Below are positions 7,378 through 15,876 of a stretch of 35,882 bases of DNA, one piece after another (within the stretch, counting starts at the first letter, position 1; every line of letters begins with the position of its first letter). Below the pieces are notes generated by a model. It was not told where the DNA came from. It saw only the letters and a list, made by a program, of their open reading frames with translations, and ran no database searches. The translations under genes were made by a program, and so were the position numbers. This DNA comes from an uncultured Bacilli bacterium (GTDB lineage Bacteria > Bacillota_I > Bacilli_A > RF39 > UBA660), in contig CAJTZC010000011.1 in the NCBI GenBank assembly GCA_910583745.1, positions 1 through 35,882 on the forward strand, in the 5' to 3' direction.

Positions 7378-10300
7378 ATGGACGATAAAGTGAACGACGA
7401 ATTAGATACTATTGAAGAATATGAGAATTATTTATCAGACGATAATTTAAGAGATTATTTACTAATCATTAAAAAATATAAACCCGCAACGAAAGAAGAA
7501 AACGTTCGGCTTTCACGGTTAGTCAAAGAAGGAAATGAAAACGCTCGTGAATTGATGATTAATAAAAATCTGCGTTTGGTCGTGTCCATTGCAATGAGCA
7601 ATAGAAGGATTCTTCGCAGTTATGATAAATTAGACATCATCCAAGACGGAATCATCGGACTGATTACTGCTATAAGTAAATTTGATGAAACGAAAGGTGC
7701 ATTTTCTACCTATGCAGTCCAATGGATAAAAAGCGCAATAGGTAGAGGTCTCGACAACAATAACGAATTGGTTCGAAGACCTCCCGATTTTCTTAATGAT
7801 AGAAATCGATATATTAAATTAATACAGAATTGTAAAGAGAAAGGACGAGAGGTACCTGACGATGATACTATCTGTAAAATACTAAAAATAACTAAAGAAA
7901 GATTGAGCTTGATTAAAGAAGATTTTAAGCTTAATTACCAAAGTTTAGATGAGCCATTAAAAGAAGACGACGAGGGTTCCCTAGGAGATTTTGTCGGCAG
8001 TGACGAGGCAGGTTATAAGTCTGTTTTAGATGAAATGGTCGATGATGAACTTTTCATATATTTAAAACTGTATTTTACACCTTTTGAATTTTACGTTCTC
8101 TATCACAGGATTTTGTCGAGCGATAAAAAAACTCTCCAAGATATTGCGAATGAATTTGGAGTATCGCGCGAACTCATTAACCAAAAAGAGAAAAAAACTC
8201 TCAAAAAAGTGCAGACATTTTATGATAAAAACAGAAATTTAAGAAAGTTTAGTTCACTGGAATTAAGAAATAGATTAGGCAAAGACTCTTTAAGAAGAGA
8301 GCCTCGTGAGCCCCAAAATATATGTAAATATCTCTTTTTAAGAGATTCTTGTAGTGAAATAGAGAAAGTCTTATTAAAGGAAATCTATTGTAGTGATAGG
8401 GCAAACTCTGTTCAATATTTAAGTTCTGTTCTCAAGATAAGTGCTGATGAGATAAAATCGATGATGCAAGAAATCTTAGAGAAAGCCGAAAAGACACTCT
8501 CTAAAAATTTAGAACTATTCATGTGTTTTAAAGACTATTTTATTTCGCTGCATGGTACAAAAGCTTTAACTGTCGACTTAGATATGGACGTTTCAGCTAT
8601 AAAAAAGTCTCCAAAAATGATTTATCTTCTTTGGAAAGATAAGAGTTACCATGAATTTTTAGAGATTTTAGATGCTTCAGGTAGAACAGTTTCTACAGAT
8701 TTGCAAAGAAAAGTTTTGGATTTTTTCAATGTAAAAGTTGAACCAAAACATCATCCGTATAGCTTAGAGATAAAGATAAACAAACTTGTTTTGGGACTAA
8801 ATGTAAATGATTCTGTACCAGAAGATGCGCTTTATCAATACTTTTTAAAAAATGGAGAAAGATTTTCAGATATACAAAGGGATGCTCTTCTGTTAAGATT
8901 CGGTCAAATTCGTCGTACAGATATACAAAGAAAATATCCGGATTTTAACTTCCATCATACAATATCGTATGCTTATGACAAACTGTTAACTTTGTATTTT
9001 GGTTTCAAAAGTTATAGAAATTATAATTTTAATCGAGAAAAGTATTTGGAGATAAGGAATAAAAGTTTATTAAAATTAGATGAAAAAGCGATTCAGGTTT
9101 TAGACAATTTCTATGGTTATAAGACTGGAAAAAATATGACTCAGCAAGAACTTGCAGATAGTCTAGGTATGACATTAGAAGAGGTCAAACCTCTTTTAAG
9201 GGCTTGCAAAAGACAAGCTGGCAATATTTATATAGATTTATCCCACACTTTAAAGATTAATTTCAATATTTATAGACGTTATTTAAGTGAAAATCCCGTT
9301 TATTTTGACGATGTTACTAAGTCTGTAGTTTACGGTTTCTTATTCGAAGAGAAAACTTATGAAGAACTCGCGAGTGAACTGAAAAAAACGACAACGCAAA
9401 TTTCAAATTATTTAACAGATGCATTATGGAAAATAGATTCTTATCGATTCGGATTTCAAAAAGTTTTTCTTTTTCCCGTTGAATCCTTACTAGAAGTTTT
9501 AGATAGAGATACTGCGTTTACTAGCGAAAAAAAAGATGAGCTTAAAGAGTATTTTGTCTCTAAAAATGCTTTTATCGGGCTACAATCAAAGAGGAGGACG
9601 CAAAATTTTTACAATAATCTTAAAAAATTGTATAAGCATTATCTGGAATATTTAGGCGATTTGCATAGTATAACGGGCGAGGAAATCAAACATATTTTAG
9701 AGGGTCCGCATTATACAAATGTTTTAACGGAAATGGAAAGACTAGTATTAACCCTATTATATGGTGCACAAAACGATTTGAATCCAAATGGAATACGATA
9801 CACAAAAAGGGAAATTGTCGAAGAATTTGGTGTACATGACCGACGGTATGATTCTTTTCAATCTTCAGGAGAACAGAAACTTATCGCATATAAATTAGGC
9901 TATTTAAAAAATGATATCGATTTGATAGATGTCAAAGAATTAGAAGAAATACTAACAAATCCAAAGCTGCCTCTGACCGATAAAGATAGAACGATACTCG
10001 AAAGAACCTATGGTCTAGATGTCTTGGAAGCGACACCGGTAGAAAAACTGGCTTGTGAAATGCACGTTCAAAAACGGAGTATCCAAAGGCGTATAACGAG
10101 AGCTTTGACATTGATTAGAAGATATCAAAATGGAGAAATAGAAGGTAAAACTGTATATAAAGAAGATGTCGAGCCTTATTTAAAATTTTTTGCTAAATCG
10201 GACCAAGAAGTTCTTAAGATGTATTATCGAGATGGAATGATTGTTAAAGATATCGGTAAAAAGCTTGGAATGACTGAGGGACAAATTATCACTCTATTTT

Positions 10301-11001
10301 ATAAATTAAAAGTCTATTTGAGCGATTTACAAAAGGGCGATTCAGGCTTCGATTTTGATTATTTTTGGAACATCATAAATTCTGAAGATATTCCTATATA
10401 TGGCTGTAAAGCATTAGCGGTTGAACTTTTTGACTTATATTTTGAAAAAAGGATGTCAATGACAGACATATTGTTAATCCATCATCCAGAGTTAGCATCT
10501 GAATCTTCGATTAAACGAATCATTATTATTCTTATGATTGCGGTTTCAAAAAGAAAGATGGGTATAAAAAAAATAAGAGACTTTTCTTATGAGGAAATAC
10601 GAGAGTATTATTTAGAGAACCATGAACAAATGCATTTATCACAGAAAAAATTTTATTATAATTATTTTGAAAAAATGACTCCGACTTATGTCAGCACTTC
10701 CTGTCCGGTGCCGTTCACTATTGCCTATGATTTGTCTAGAAATCATCCGAAGTTTATCGATATACATAAAATGAGTCGAGAAGATTTGTTCCAATTTTTA
10801 GAACATTACAAAGATGATTTTACGGAAAGTGAACTTAGAGATTTGGCGAGAATTTTTAAAATTGACACGAGAGACTTAATGATTGGAAGCGATAAAAAGC
10901 AGGTTTTAGAATTTTTGAGTACCATCACAGATTTCAATGCAATTATTTGGGATGAGAGGTTGGACGACTTAAACTCTGTTTTAACAATACAGCCGGTGTA
11001 A
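7378..11001 (+). CDS. giant sigma-70-like protein with multiple region-4-like repeats
   Basis: A 1207-aa protein. Residues 1-285 are a complete sigma-70 factor without region 1.1. Region 1.2 covers ~22-60. Region 2 includes NLRLVVSIA (64-72), LDIIQDGIIGLITAISKFD (85-103) and FSTYAVQWIKSAIGR (109-123). Region 3 covers ~130-210 (KGREVPDDDTICKILKIT; SLGDFVGSDEA). Region 4 covers ~225-283 (KTLQDIANEFGVSRELINQK). Residues ~290-1207 have no normal counterpart in sigma factors. They contain region-4-like segments, for example ~496-540, ~567-612 (MTQQELADSLGMTLEEVKPL), ~643-690 (KTYEELASELKKTTTQISNY), ~782-835, ~875-916 (PVEKLACEMHVQKRSIQRRI) and ~938-985 (MIVKDIGKKLGMTEGQI), with weaker ones near 323-370 and 1005-1060. 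The start follows GAGGTG with 6-nt spacing; a GTG at 7369 is less likely. The gene is more AT-rich than nearby housekeeping genes. Function of the extension is unknown. Confidence 0.8.
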   Translation: MDDKVNDELDTIEEYENYLSDDNLRDYLLIIKKYKPATKEENVRLSRLVKEGNENARELMINKNLRLVVSIAMSNRRILRSYDKLDIIQDGIIGLITAISKFDETKGAFSTYAVQWIKSAIGRGLDNNNELVRRPPDFLNDRNRYIKLIQNCKEKGREVPDDDTICKILKITKERLSLIKEDFKLNYQSLDEPLKEDDEGSLGDFVGSDEAGYKSVLDEMVDDELFIYLKLYFTPFEFYVLYHRILSSDKKTLQDIANEFGVSRELINQKEKKTLKKVQTFYDKNRNLRKFSSLELRNRLGKDSLRREPREPQNICKYLFLRDSCSEIEKVLLKEIYCSDRANSVQYLSSVLKISADEIKSMMQEILEKAEKTLSKNLELFMCFKDYFISLHGTKALTVDLDMDVSAIKKSPKMIYLLWKDKSYHEFLEILDASGRTVSTDLQRKVLDFFNVKVEPKHHPYSLEIKINKLVLGLNVNDSVPEDALYQYFLKNGERFSDIQRDALLLRFGQIRRTDIQRKYPDFNFHHTISYAYDKLLTLYFGFKSYRNYNFNREKYLEIRNKSLLKLDEKAIQVLDNFYGYKTGKNMTQQELADSLGMTLEEVKPLLRACKRQAGNIYIDLSHTLKINFNIYRRYLSENPVYFDDVTKSVVYGFLFEEKTYEELASELKKTTTQISNYLTDALWKIDSYRFGFQKVFLFPVESLLEVLDRDTAFTSEKKDELKEYFVSKNAFIGLQSKRRTQNFYNNLKKLYKHYLEYLGDLHSITGEEIKHILEGPHYTNVLTEMERLVLTLLYGAQNDLNPNGIRYTKREIVEEFGVHDRRYDSFQSSGEQKLIAYKLGYLKNDIDLIDVKELEEILTNPKLPLTDKDRTILERTYGLDVLEATPVEKLACEMHVQKRSIQRRITRALTLIRRYQNGEIEGKTVYKEDVEPYLKFFAKSDQEVLKMYYRDGMIVKDIGKKLGMTEGQIITLFYKLKVYLSDLQKGDSGFDFDYFWNIINSEDIPIYGCKALAVELFDLYFEKRMSMTDILLIHHPELASESSIKRIIIILMIAVSKRKMGIKKIRDFSYEEIREYYLENHEQMHLSQKKFYYNYFEKMTPTYVSTSCPVPFTIAYDLSRNHPKFIDIHKMSREDLFQFLEHYKDDFTESELRDLARIFKIDTRDLMIGSDKKQVLEFLSTITDFNAIIWDERLDDLNSVLTIQPV

Positions 11002-11081
11002 AAATTGCAAAGAAAGTCACTAAAATTTGATTTTTGTGAATCGAAATCAAAAATTTTCAAATATTTTTTGACAAAAGAGAG

Positions 11082-11128
11082 ATATTGTAAGATTTTAAAG
11101 AAAATTTATACGATATTTCTTTTTTTTT
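11082..11128 (+). terminator. intrinsic terminator after the giant sigma-like gene
   Basis: ATATTGTA at 11082-11089 pairs with TACGATAT at 11109-11116 (one wobble), followed by TTC and nine T. A second AT-rich hairpin (GATTT...AAATC with flanking A/T arms) lies at about 11022-11057, just after the stop. Confidence 0.55.
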
Positions 11129-11155
11129 GTCGTGCAAAAATAGATTTTTAGTGAT

Positions 11156-11184
11156 TTGACTCTGTATCTTAAACATGTTTTAAT
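11156..11184 (+). promoter_or_regulatory. extended -10 promoter for the toxin-like peptide
   Basis: TTGACT at 11156-11161 is 17 nt from TTTAAT at 11179-11184, with TGT directly before it (extended -10). The predicted start is near 11191, giving a structured leader of about 100 nt before the 25-codon ORF. A stem TCTTCA/TGAAGA can form inside this leader. Confidence 0.55.
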
Positions 11185-11293
11185 AAAGACCGAACGCATG
11201 AGGTTAGTCGTGTTATCCATAAAATATCTTCACAGAGCTTCAGGGGGATTTTGGTTGAAGAATGGAAAGTAATATATTTTATGGAAGTATAAG

Positions 11294-11371
11294 ATGAAGC
11301 AATTAAATAAGCATTTAATCGTTCTTTTATATATTAGTTTGGCTATTATAATCTATCTCTTGATAGAGTAA
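11294..11371 (+). CDS. 25-aa hydrophobic peptide, candidate type I toxin
   Basis: The ORF encodes a short peptide with a polar, basic start (MKQLNKH) followed by about 17 hydrophobic residues (LIVLLYISLAIIIYLLI) and a final Glu. This is the classic form of type I toxin peptides that insert into the membrane. A GGAAG ribosome site lies 6 nt upstream. A still shorter reading frame (11262-11297, 11 codons) ends in TGA overlapping this ATG as ATGA and could couple or regulate translation. Its promoter is at 11156-11184, and a convergent antisense RNA ends just after its stop. No sequence match to a named toxin family was recognised; the assignment rests on peptide form and locus layout. Confidence 0.55.
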   Translation: MKQLNKHLIVLLYISLAIIIYLLIE

Positions 11372-11375
11372 GTCA

Positions 11376-11469
11376 AAATAAAAACCACACTAAGCATCCC
11401 TGTGAAGAGTGCTTGGTGTGCATCCTAACCATGGATAGCACACTGAACATAATTCAGTGCGTTCCCACA
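11376..11469 (-). ncRNA. candidate antisense antitoxin RNA
   Basis: Read on the minus strand, a promoter at 11476-11504 should start an RNA near 11469. It would fold into three stem-loops: CACTGAA/TTCAGTG (genomic 11441-11459), ATCC/GGAT (~11422-11436) and a terminator in which the arms at 11386-11396 and 11410-11420 (11 bp, one G-U) are followed by GGTTTTTATTTT. The RNA ends within about 10 nt of the toxin-like ORF's stop and overlaps the 3' part of any transcript reading through from 11191. Length (~95 nt), three hairpins and convergent overlap match the RatA-like and Fst RNAII-like type I antitoxin layout. No Rfam family was recognised. Confidence 0.55.
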
Positions 11470-11475
11470 ATTAGA

Positions 11476-11504
11476 ATTATATCATGTCGAGAGGGTATAT
11501 GCAA
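11476..11504 (-). promoter_or_regulatory. extended -10 promoter for the antisense RNA
   Basis: On the minus strand TTGCAT (genomic 11499-11504) is 17 nt upstream of TATAAT (11476-11481), preceded by TGA to form TGATATAAT. This is one of the better promoter matches in the window and points toward the toxin-like gene. Confidence 0.6.
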
Positions 11505-11547
11505 GAAAATAGAAGTCGTTGACAAAGTTTTGGTAAAAAAGTTTTGC

Positions 11548-11577
11548 TTGTCATTCTTACTGAATGTGTGTTATAAT
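11548..11577 (+). promoter_or_regulatory. rplS promoter
   Basis: TTGTCA at 11548-11553 is 18 nt from TATAAT at 11572-11577, with TGT before it (extended -10). The predicted start is near 11584, giving a leader of about 95 nt. Confidence 0.65.
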
Positions 11578-11583
11578 ACAGTT

Positions 11584-11678
11584 GCTTTCGATTTGAGAGC
11601 TCGGTGTAATCCGCTTTGAGGGAATAATTCATAAGATTATACGACAAATTATTTAGTACGAAAGGAGACGAAGTGTAG
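11584..11678 (+). promoter_or_regulatory. rplS: rplS 5' leader, possible L19 autoregulatory leader
   Basis: A 95-nt untranslated leader separates the promoter from rplS. Firmicutes rplS mRNAs often carry an L19 leader that binds the protein. I cannot confirm its consensus by eye, so the call rests on position and length. The rplS ribosome site AAAGGAG lies at its 3' end. Confidence 0.25.
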
Positions 11679-12017
11679 ATGAATTTAGTCGATAAGGTAA
11701 ATCAAAAACACGTAAATCCCGCTATACCTGAGTTTAGAACTGGTGATACCGTTCGCGTAAACGTTTGGGTAAAAGAGGGAAAAAAGGAGAGAATCCAAGC
11801 ATTCGAAGGACTCGTCGTCGCTAAAAGAGGCGGAAACGTCGCAGAGACTTTTACTGTAAGAAAGAAAAGTGGGTCTGTCGGAGTTTCTAGAACTTTTCCA
11901 GTCAACAGTCCTGTCATCGATTCTATCGTTGTCGTTAAGAAAGGTATGGTTCGTAGAAAGAAACTTAACTTCTTAAAGGGAATGAAGAAGGAATACAAAG
12001 TTAAAGAAAGAAACTAA
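11679..12017 (+). CDS. rplS: 50S ribosomal protein bL19
   Basis: A 112-aa ribosomal protein bL19, located at the 30S-50S interface. Family-typical stretches are FRTGDTVRVNVWVKEGKKER (~20-39), RIQAFEGLVVAKRG (~39-52), TFTVRKKSGSVGVSRTFP and a basic C-terminus (VRRKKLNFL). Length is normal. It has its own promoter and leader upstream and a terminator directly after the stop, so it is transcribed alone rather than with the trmD/rimM genes it often accompanies. Confidence 0.97.
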   Translation: MNLVDKVNQKHVNPAIPEFRTGDTVRVNVWVKEGKKERIQAFEGLVVAKRGGNVAETFTVRKKSGSVGVSRTFPVNSPVIDSIVVVKKGMVRRKKLNFLKGMKKEYKVKERN

Positions 12018-12026
12018 TGTAAAATT

Positions 12027-12048
12027 CGCACGTCATGTGCGTTTTTTT
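12027..12048 (+). terminator. rplS intrinsic terminator
   Basis: CGCAC at 12027-12031 pairs with GTGCG at 12037-12041, followed by seven T. Confidence 0.85.
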
Positions 12049-12069
12049 GTGTCATCGTCGCGCTAAGGG

Positions 12070-12099
12070 TTGACTAAAGTGGCCAAATTATAGTAAAAT
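12070..12099 (+). promoter_or_regulatory. promoter for the cohesin/dockerin-like gene
   Basis: TTGACT at 12070-12075 is 18 nt from TAAAAT at 12094-12099. The predicted start is near 12106, giving a short leader. Confidence 0.55.
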
Positions 12100-12149
12100 T
12101 AATACACAAGGTAAACTGAGTGACTGATGAAGAGGAGCTAGGCAATAAT

Positions 12150-15100
12150 ATGAGAAAAACTCTTATAAATGTATTGATTATTTTTGTGTTGTTGTCTTTT
12201 CCCATCGCTGTTTTGGCTAAGAATATACGAGCTGGAATCGAGTTGGACAGCAAAGAGGCGACGAGAGATGGGCGGGTCAATGTCACCATCAAAATAAAAG
12301 ATGCCGCGGAAGAGGATATGAGTGTCTTTCAGACGGTTATTGCGTTCGACGAACGCTATTTCGAGGGAATCGATGAAGACTCTTTCGAGGCTCACAGCGG
12401 ATGGATGGATTACACATACAACAAAGAGACCCATGCACTCATCATCATAAACAAGTTCGGTTCTAAATTGAGCGAAGAAATGTTATCCTTCGATTTAAAA
12501 GTCAAGGAGAAGGTCAAACCGACGACGACGAGCATTACACTCAAAAATTCGGTCGTCGCGAATAGAGATAAAGAGATTGCGATAGACGACGTCTCGAGCA
12601 AAGTGAACATCAGTGTTCCATCGAGCGAAGTCGGTTCTGCCGTCGAGGGGAAAGAGTACTATGGAAAAGTCCTAGAAGGTTCACAAGTGAGAATGTATAA
12701 CATCTTGGTCATCATCGTCTTAGAGCTCATCATCGCGACTATCTTGGTCATGTTGTACTATTCTTCTAGGTTGTATATCAAAAATTCTAATCATCGAAAG
12801 ATGGTCGTCGCAGGATTGTGCATCGTCGAGTTATTTGCCATTGCCGCGATGTTCGGCTATGAAGTCGACCGAGGCGATTTGACGGGAGACAGAAACTTAG
12901 ATTTTACTGATGTCGCCTTGTTGAAGTCGCATTTGGTCAACTCGGAGATGTTATCTCCATTAAAACTTGCGAATGCGGACATGAATAAAGATGGAAAACT
13001 GACTTGCCAAGATTTGGCCATTCTCTTGGACAAGACATTGGATAAATTAGAATATATGGCTATCTTGACCGATTCTCTCATGGAGAGTAATGGTTATGAA
13101 AAAGGATCTGTCTTCGATTTGCGCTTCTCGGCCGATACGACAGACGACTTGAAAATCGAGTACGTCTTGATAGATGGAAAAAAGTATAAAGCCGAAAGAA
13201 TAGAAGGTTCGAACGAATATACTGTAAAAGTCGAGGCTTCTAAAGAGTCTAAGAAACATAATTACAATGTCACAGAGGTCATTTTAGAGACGGGTAAGAG
13301 CATCAAGGTGGACTATAAGACCGAGGTCATGGTCTTGAAAGATGTTCCAAAGTTGACAGGTTTTGCGACAAACTACAATAAAGAAGAGAGCAAAGTCAAC
13401 ATCGCCCTCACTTTGGAGGATGCCGATCATGCCATCGTCGATGCTCGCTATGAGCTGGTGCGAAGCGATGGATATGTCGCAGAAAGCGGTCATCTCGATG
13501 CAGGGAAAAACCAACTTACTTTTAAACTCGAAAATGCTAAATCTTATAAATTTAAACTGAAAGTCAATTACAATCGCGGAGCTGACTCTGGAGAATATTT
13601 GGGAATCATCAACGATTCTTACGATATCAAAATCGTGACCGATTATCGTTTGCAAATTGGAAATTTGAACTTGATGCAAGAGGGAACGGTCGTCGAAAAC
13701 CTTAAAAAGGGTACAGAGACGACACTCACGTTTTATAGTACAAACGTCTCCGGTTATCGCCCACAGAAAGTTATGGTCAATGGTGTGCTTTACAGCGTCT
13801 CGAATTTAGGTGGCAATCGCTTTGCCGTCAAAATTCCGAACGACGTCATTCTACAAGGAAATAATTTGACTATCTCTAAAGTCATCTTGTCAAACGGAAA
13901 GGTCATCTTGACGAACGAGAAGAAGTCTTACAATACATTGCGAGCCGTTCCGATTATCGCAGAAGTCAAACCGTTTGAAGATATCGCACTCTCTAAAATG
14001 AATATCGATGTCGTGTCTTACGATGTCGATGGCGCATTGCAGAAATTGAGAGTGGAGCTCTACGACGGCAACAACGAACTTCTCTCTTCGAAAATTATCG
14101 AAGACGAACAATACAGCATGGCACTGGATACCATTCGAGATACTGACAAGTATACAATTCGGGTCTATGGCGACTACTGTCTACTCGATGGCAATGGCAA
14201 TTATCAATTTGAAAATGTCTTGTTGAGCGAGCAGAAGGTCGATGCCATCAGAAAAGTTTATCTGAAGAACTATCACATCGACCAGATGTATCCGGAAAAA
14301 AATGCGACGGTTACACTCTCTTATGAAATCGCGTCGAACTATATCGACAACGTCGAGAAAATCGTAGTCAACAATGTCATATACGATGCTCGCAAAGTCG
14401 GAGTCGACACCTACGAAGTCGAAATCGACGTCGGAGAAGACGATGGCGTACAGGAGATGAGGACGAGCAAAATCATCTTTGCAAGTGGATTTGAATACGT
14501 CGTCGACGAAGTCTTACAAATCGATGTGCTGAAAGAAATTCCTGTCATCGATAATTTCGAAATCGTCGAAAACAAACAAGAGAGAAAAATAGATTTGTCC
14601 TTCGATTTATTCGATAAAGATGGTGCCTATGTCAGCGGAAAACTGCAACTGATAGAGAGAGAGACAGGTGCGATAAAATACGAAGAAGATATCATATTAG
14701 GAAAGAATACGGCGATGTTCGAACTCGAAAACGCTGTCAAATACGACATTAGAATCGCGATTGACGCCATTTTGGATACAGAGAGTTTGGAACACGATTC
14801 TCCTAATAAACTCGTCGATTACGAGCTAAAAAAGATAGAGGCACGAATTATAACGGATTATAAATTGGATATCGTTTCTATCGATACCTATAAGGAAAAC
14901 GAGAATACGGCGACACAATTCTTCCATAAGGGGGAGAAAGTCAAAGTCGAGTTCGTCTCTACCAATGTCACCGAGTATTATCCGACAAAAGTAAAAATCG
15001 ACGGTGTCACTTACGACGTATCGACGGTGAATGGGGTATCTCGCTTCTTCTTAGACGGGTTTGCTTCTTTGGGAAGTGAGACCATTCGCTTCGAAAGCAT

Positions 15101-15791
15101 CGTCTTGAGCAATCACGTCGAATTGGTGGTCAACTCTACGAAAAAGATAGAAATCGTCAAAGATGCACCTCTCGTCACTCAAGTGGATATCGAGAAAAGC
15201 GATGAAAACATCAAAGTTACCTTGAATGTCGAAGATGCAGATTATGCTCTATCCAACATGAAGGCAGTCGTCACCGATGATACAGGGCAAGTCGTGTTCG
15301 ATTCGGTCGTCGACAAAAATAGTCCTGTGTTCACATTTACAAAAGGAACTTCAGAAAAGTATTCGATTAAGGTACTCGCGTCTTACAACCTAAGTACTCT
15401 CGGAAGTGAAGGGAACGAAGTAGTCGATGGAGTGCTCTTCGAAAAAGAGATAGACCTCGCAGAAAAATATTTCGAGTTTGAGAATGTCGACGCTATCGTC
15501 GTCGAAACGAAAGATACAGAGGAGCCCGTCGTCGATTTGAATTTGATTGACTTAGAAAGGCTCGAAACCTACGAAGTGAAGCTCACTATGAAAGATGGCG
15601 AAGCAATACTGTATGGACTCGAGAAGATAAAAAGAATCGAAGAGGCATTCAGTTTAGTGCTAAAGACCGAAGAATGGATAAAATACAATCCAGGCAAGTG
15701 GAGTAACAAGTTCATCATCGAGTATGGAGAGTTCTCTTTGAAAGAAGACATCGAGGTTCCAGATAAGATACAAACGACATCAAAAGAATAA
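12150..15791 (+). CDS. large exported protein with cohesin-like and dockerin-like domains
   Basis: A 1213-aa envelope protein. Residues 1-23 are a signal peptide (ending FPIAVLA). Residues ~26-157 resemble a cohesin beta-sandwich (VNVTIKIKDA, MSVFQTVIAFDERYFEG, LSFDLKVKEK). Two membrane helices follow at ~183-207 and ~218-237. Residues ~240-298 look like a type I dockerin with two Ca-binding loops (GDLTGDRNLDFTDV and ADMNKDGKLTCQDL). The remaining ~900 residues alternate two beta-rich modules. One type has D-x-D-x-A-centred cores (LEDADHAI, SYDVDGAL, LFDKDGAY, VEDADYAL). The other has the pattern TDYxLxI...KVxxxGVxYxV. A cleaved signal plus two helices would put both ends outside the membrane. 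A GTG at 12120 with AAGGT upstream is an alternative start, but it would put acidic residues before the signal. Domain calls are by eye; the ligand is unknown. Confidence 0.65.
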   Translation: MRKTLINVLIIFVLLSFPIAVLAKNIRAGIELDSKEATRDGRVNVTIKIKDAAEEDMSVFQTVIAFDERYFEGIDEDSFEAHSGWMDYTYNKETHALIIINKFGSKLSEEMLSFDLKVKEKVKPTTTSITLKNSVVANRDKEIAIDDVSSKVNISVPSSEVGSAVEGKEYYGKVLEGSQVRMYNILVIIVLELIIATILVMLYYSSRLYIKNSNHRKMVVAGLCIVELFAIAAMFGYEVDRGDLTGDRNLDFTDVALLKSHLVNSEMLSPLKLANADMNKDGKLTCQDLAILLDKTLDKLEYMAILTDSLMESNGYEKGSVFDLRFSADTTDDLKIEYVLIDGKKYKAERIEGSNEYTVKVEASKESKKHNYNVTEVILETGKSIKVDYKTEVMVLKDVPKLTGFATNYNKEESKVNIALTLEDADHAIVDARYELVRSDGYVAESGHLDAGKNQLTFKLENAKSYKFKLKVNYNRGADSGEYLGIINDSYDIKIVTDYRLQIGNLNLMQEGTVVENLKKGTETTLTFYSTNVSGYRPQKVMVNGVLYSVSNLGGNRFAVKIPNDVILQGNNLTISKVILSNGKVILTNEKKSYNTLRAVPIIAEVKPFEDIALSKMNIDVVSYDVDGALQKLRVELYDGNNELLSSKIIEDEQYSMALDTIRDTDKYTIRVYGDYCLLDGNGNYQFENVLLSEQKVDAIRKVYLKNYHIDQMYPEKNATVTLSYEIASNYIDNVEKIVVNNVIYDARKVGVDTYEVEIDVGEDDGVQEMRTSKIIFASGFEYVVDEVLQIDVLKEIPVIDNFEIVENKQERKIDLSFDLFDKDGAYVSGKLQLIERETGAIKYEEDIILGKNTAMFELENAVKYDIRIAIDAILDTESLEHDSPNKLVDYELKKIEARIITDYKLDIVSIDTYKENENTATQFFHKGEKVKVEFVSTNVTEYYPTKVKIDGVTYDVSTVNGVSRFFLDGFASLGSETIRFESIVLSNHVELVVNSTKKIEIVKDAPLVTQVDIEKSDENIKVTLNVEDADYALSNMKAVVTDDTGQVVFDSVVDKNSPVFTFTKGTSEKYSIKVLASYNLSTLGSEGNEVVDGVLFEKEIDLAEKYFEFENVDAIVVETKDTEEPVVDLNLIDLERLETYEVKLTMKDGEAILYGLEKIKRIEEAFSLVLKTEEWIKYNPGKWSNKFIIEYGEFSLKEDIEVPDKIQTTSKE

Positions 15792-15801
15792 ATTTCAAAA
15801 A

Positions 15802-15828
15802 AAGTAAATTTCCAGTTTACTTTTTTTT
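15802..15828 (+). terminator. intrinsic terminator
   Basis: AAGTAAA at 15802-15808 pairs with TTTACTT at 15816-15822 around a 7-nt loop, followed by six T. It lies 10 nt after the stop of the large exported-protein gene. A TATAAT at 15839-15844 between it and lon is a candidate lon -10, with no good -35. Confidence 0.8.
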
Positions 15829-15876
15829 GTGTTTTCATTATAATAAAAACCATCGTTAAAAGAGGTGAGGAATGAC

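Noticed and set aside
11413..11619. 68-codon plus-strand ORF across the toxin-antitoxin region
   Set aside because: It lies over the antisense RNA gene and the rplS promoter, and it has no Shine-Dalgarno.
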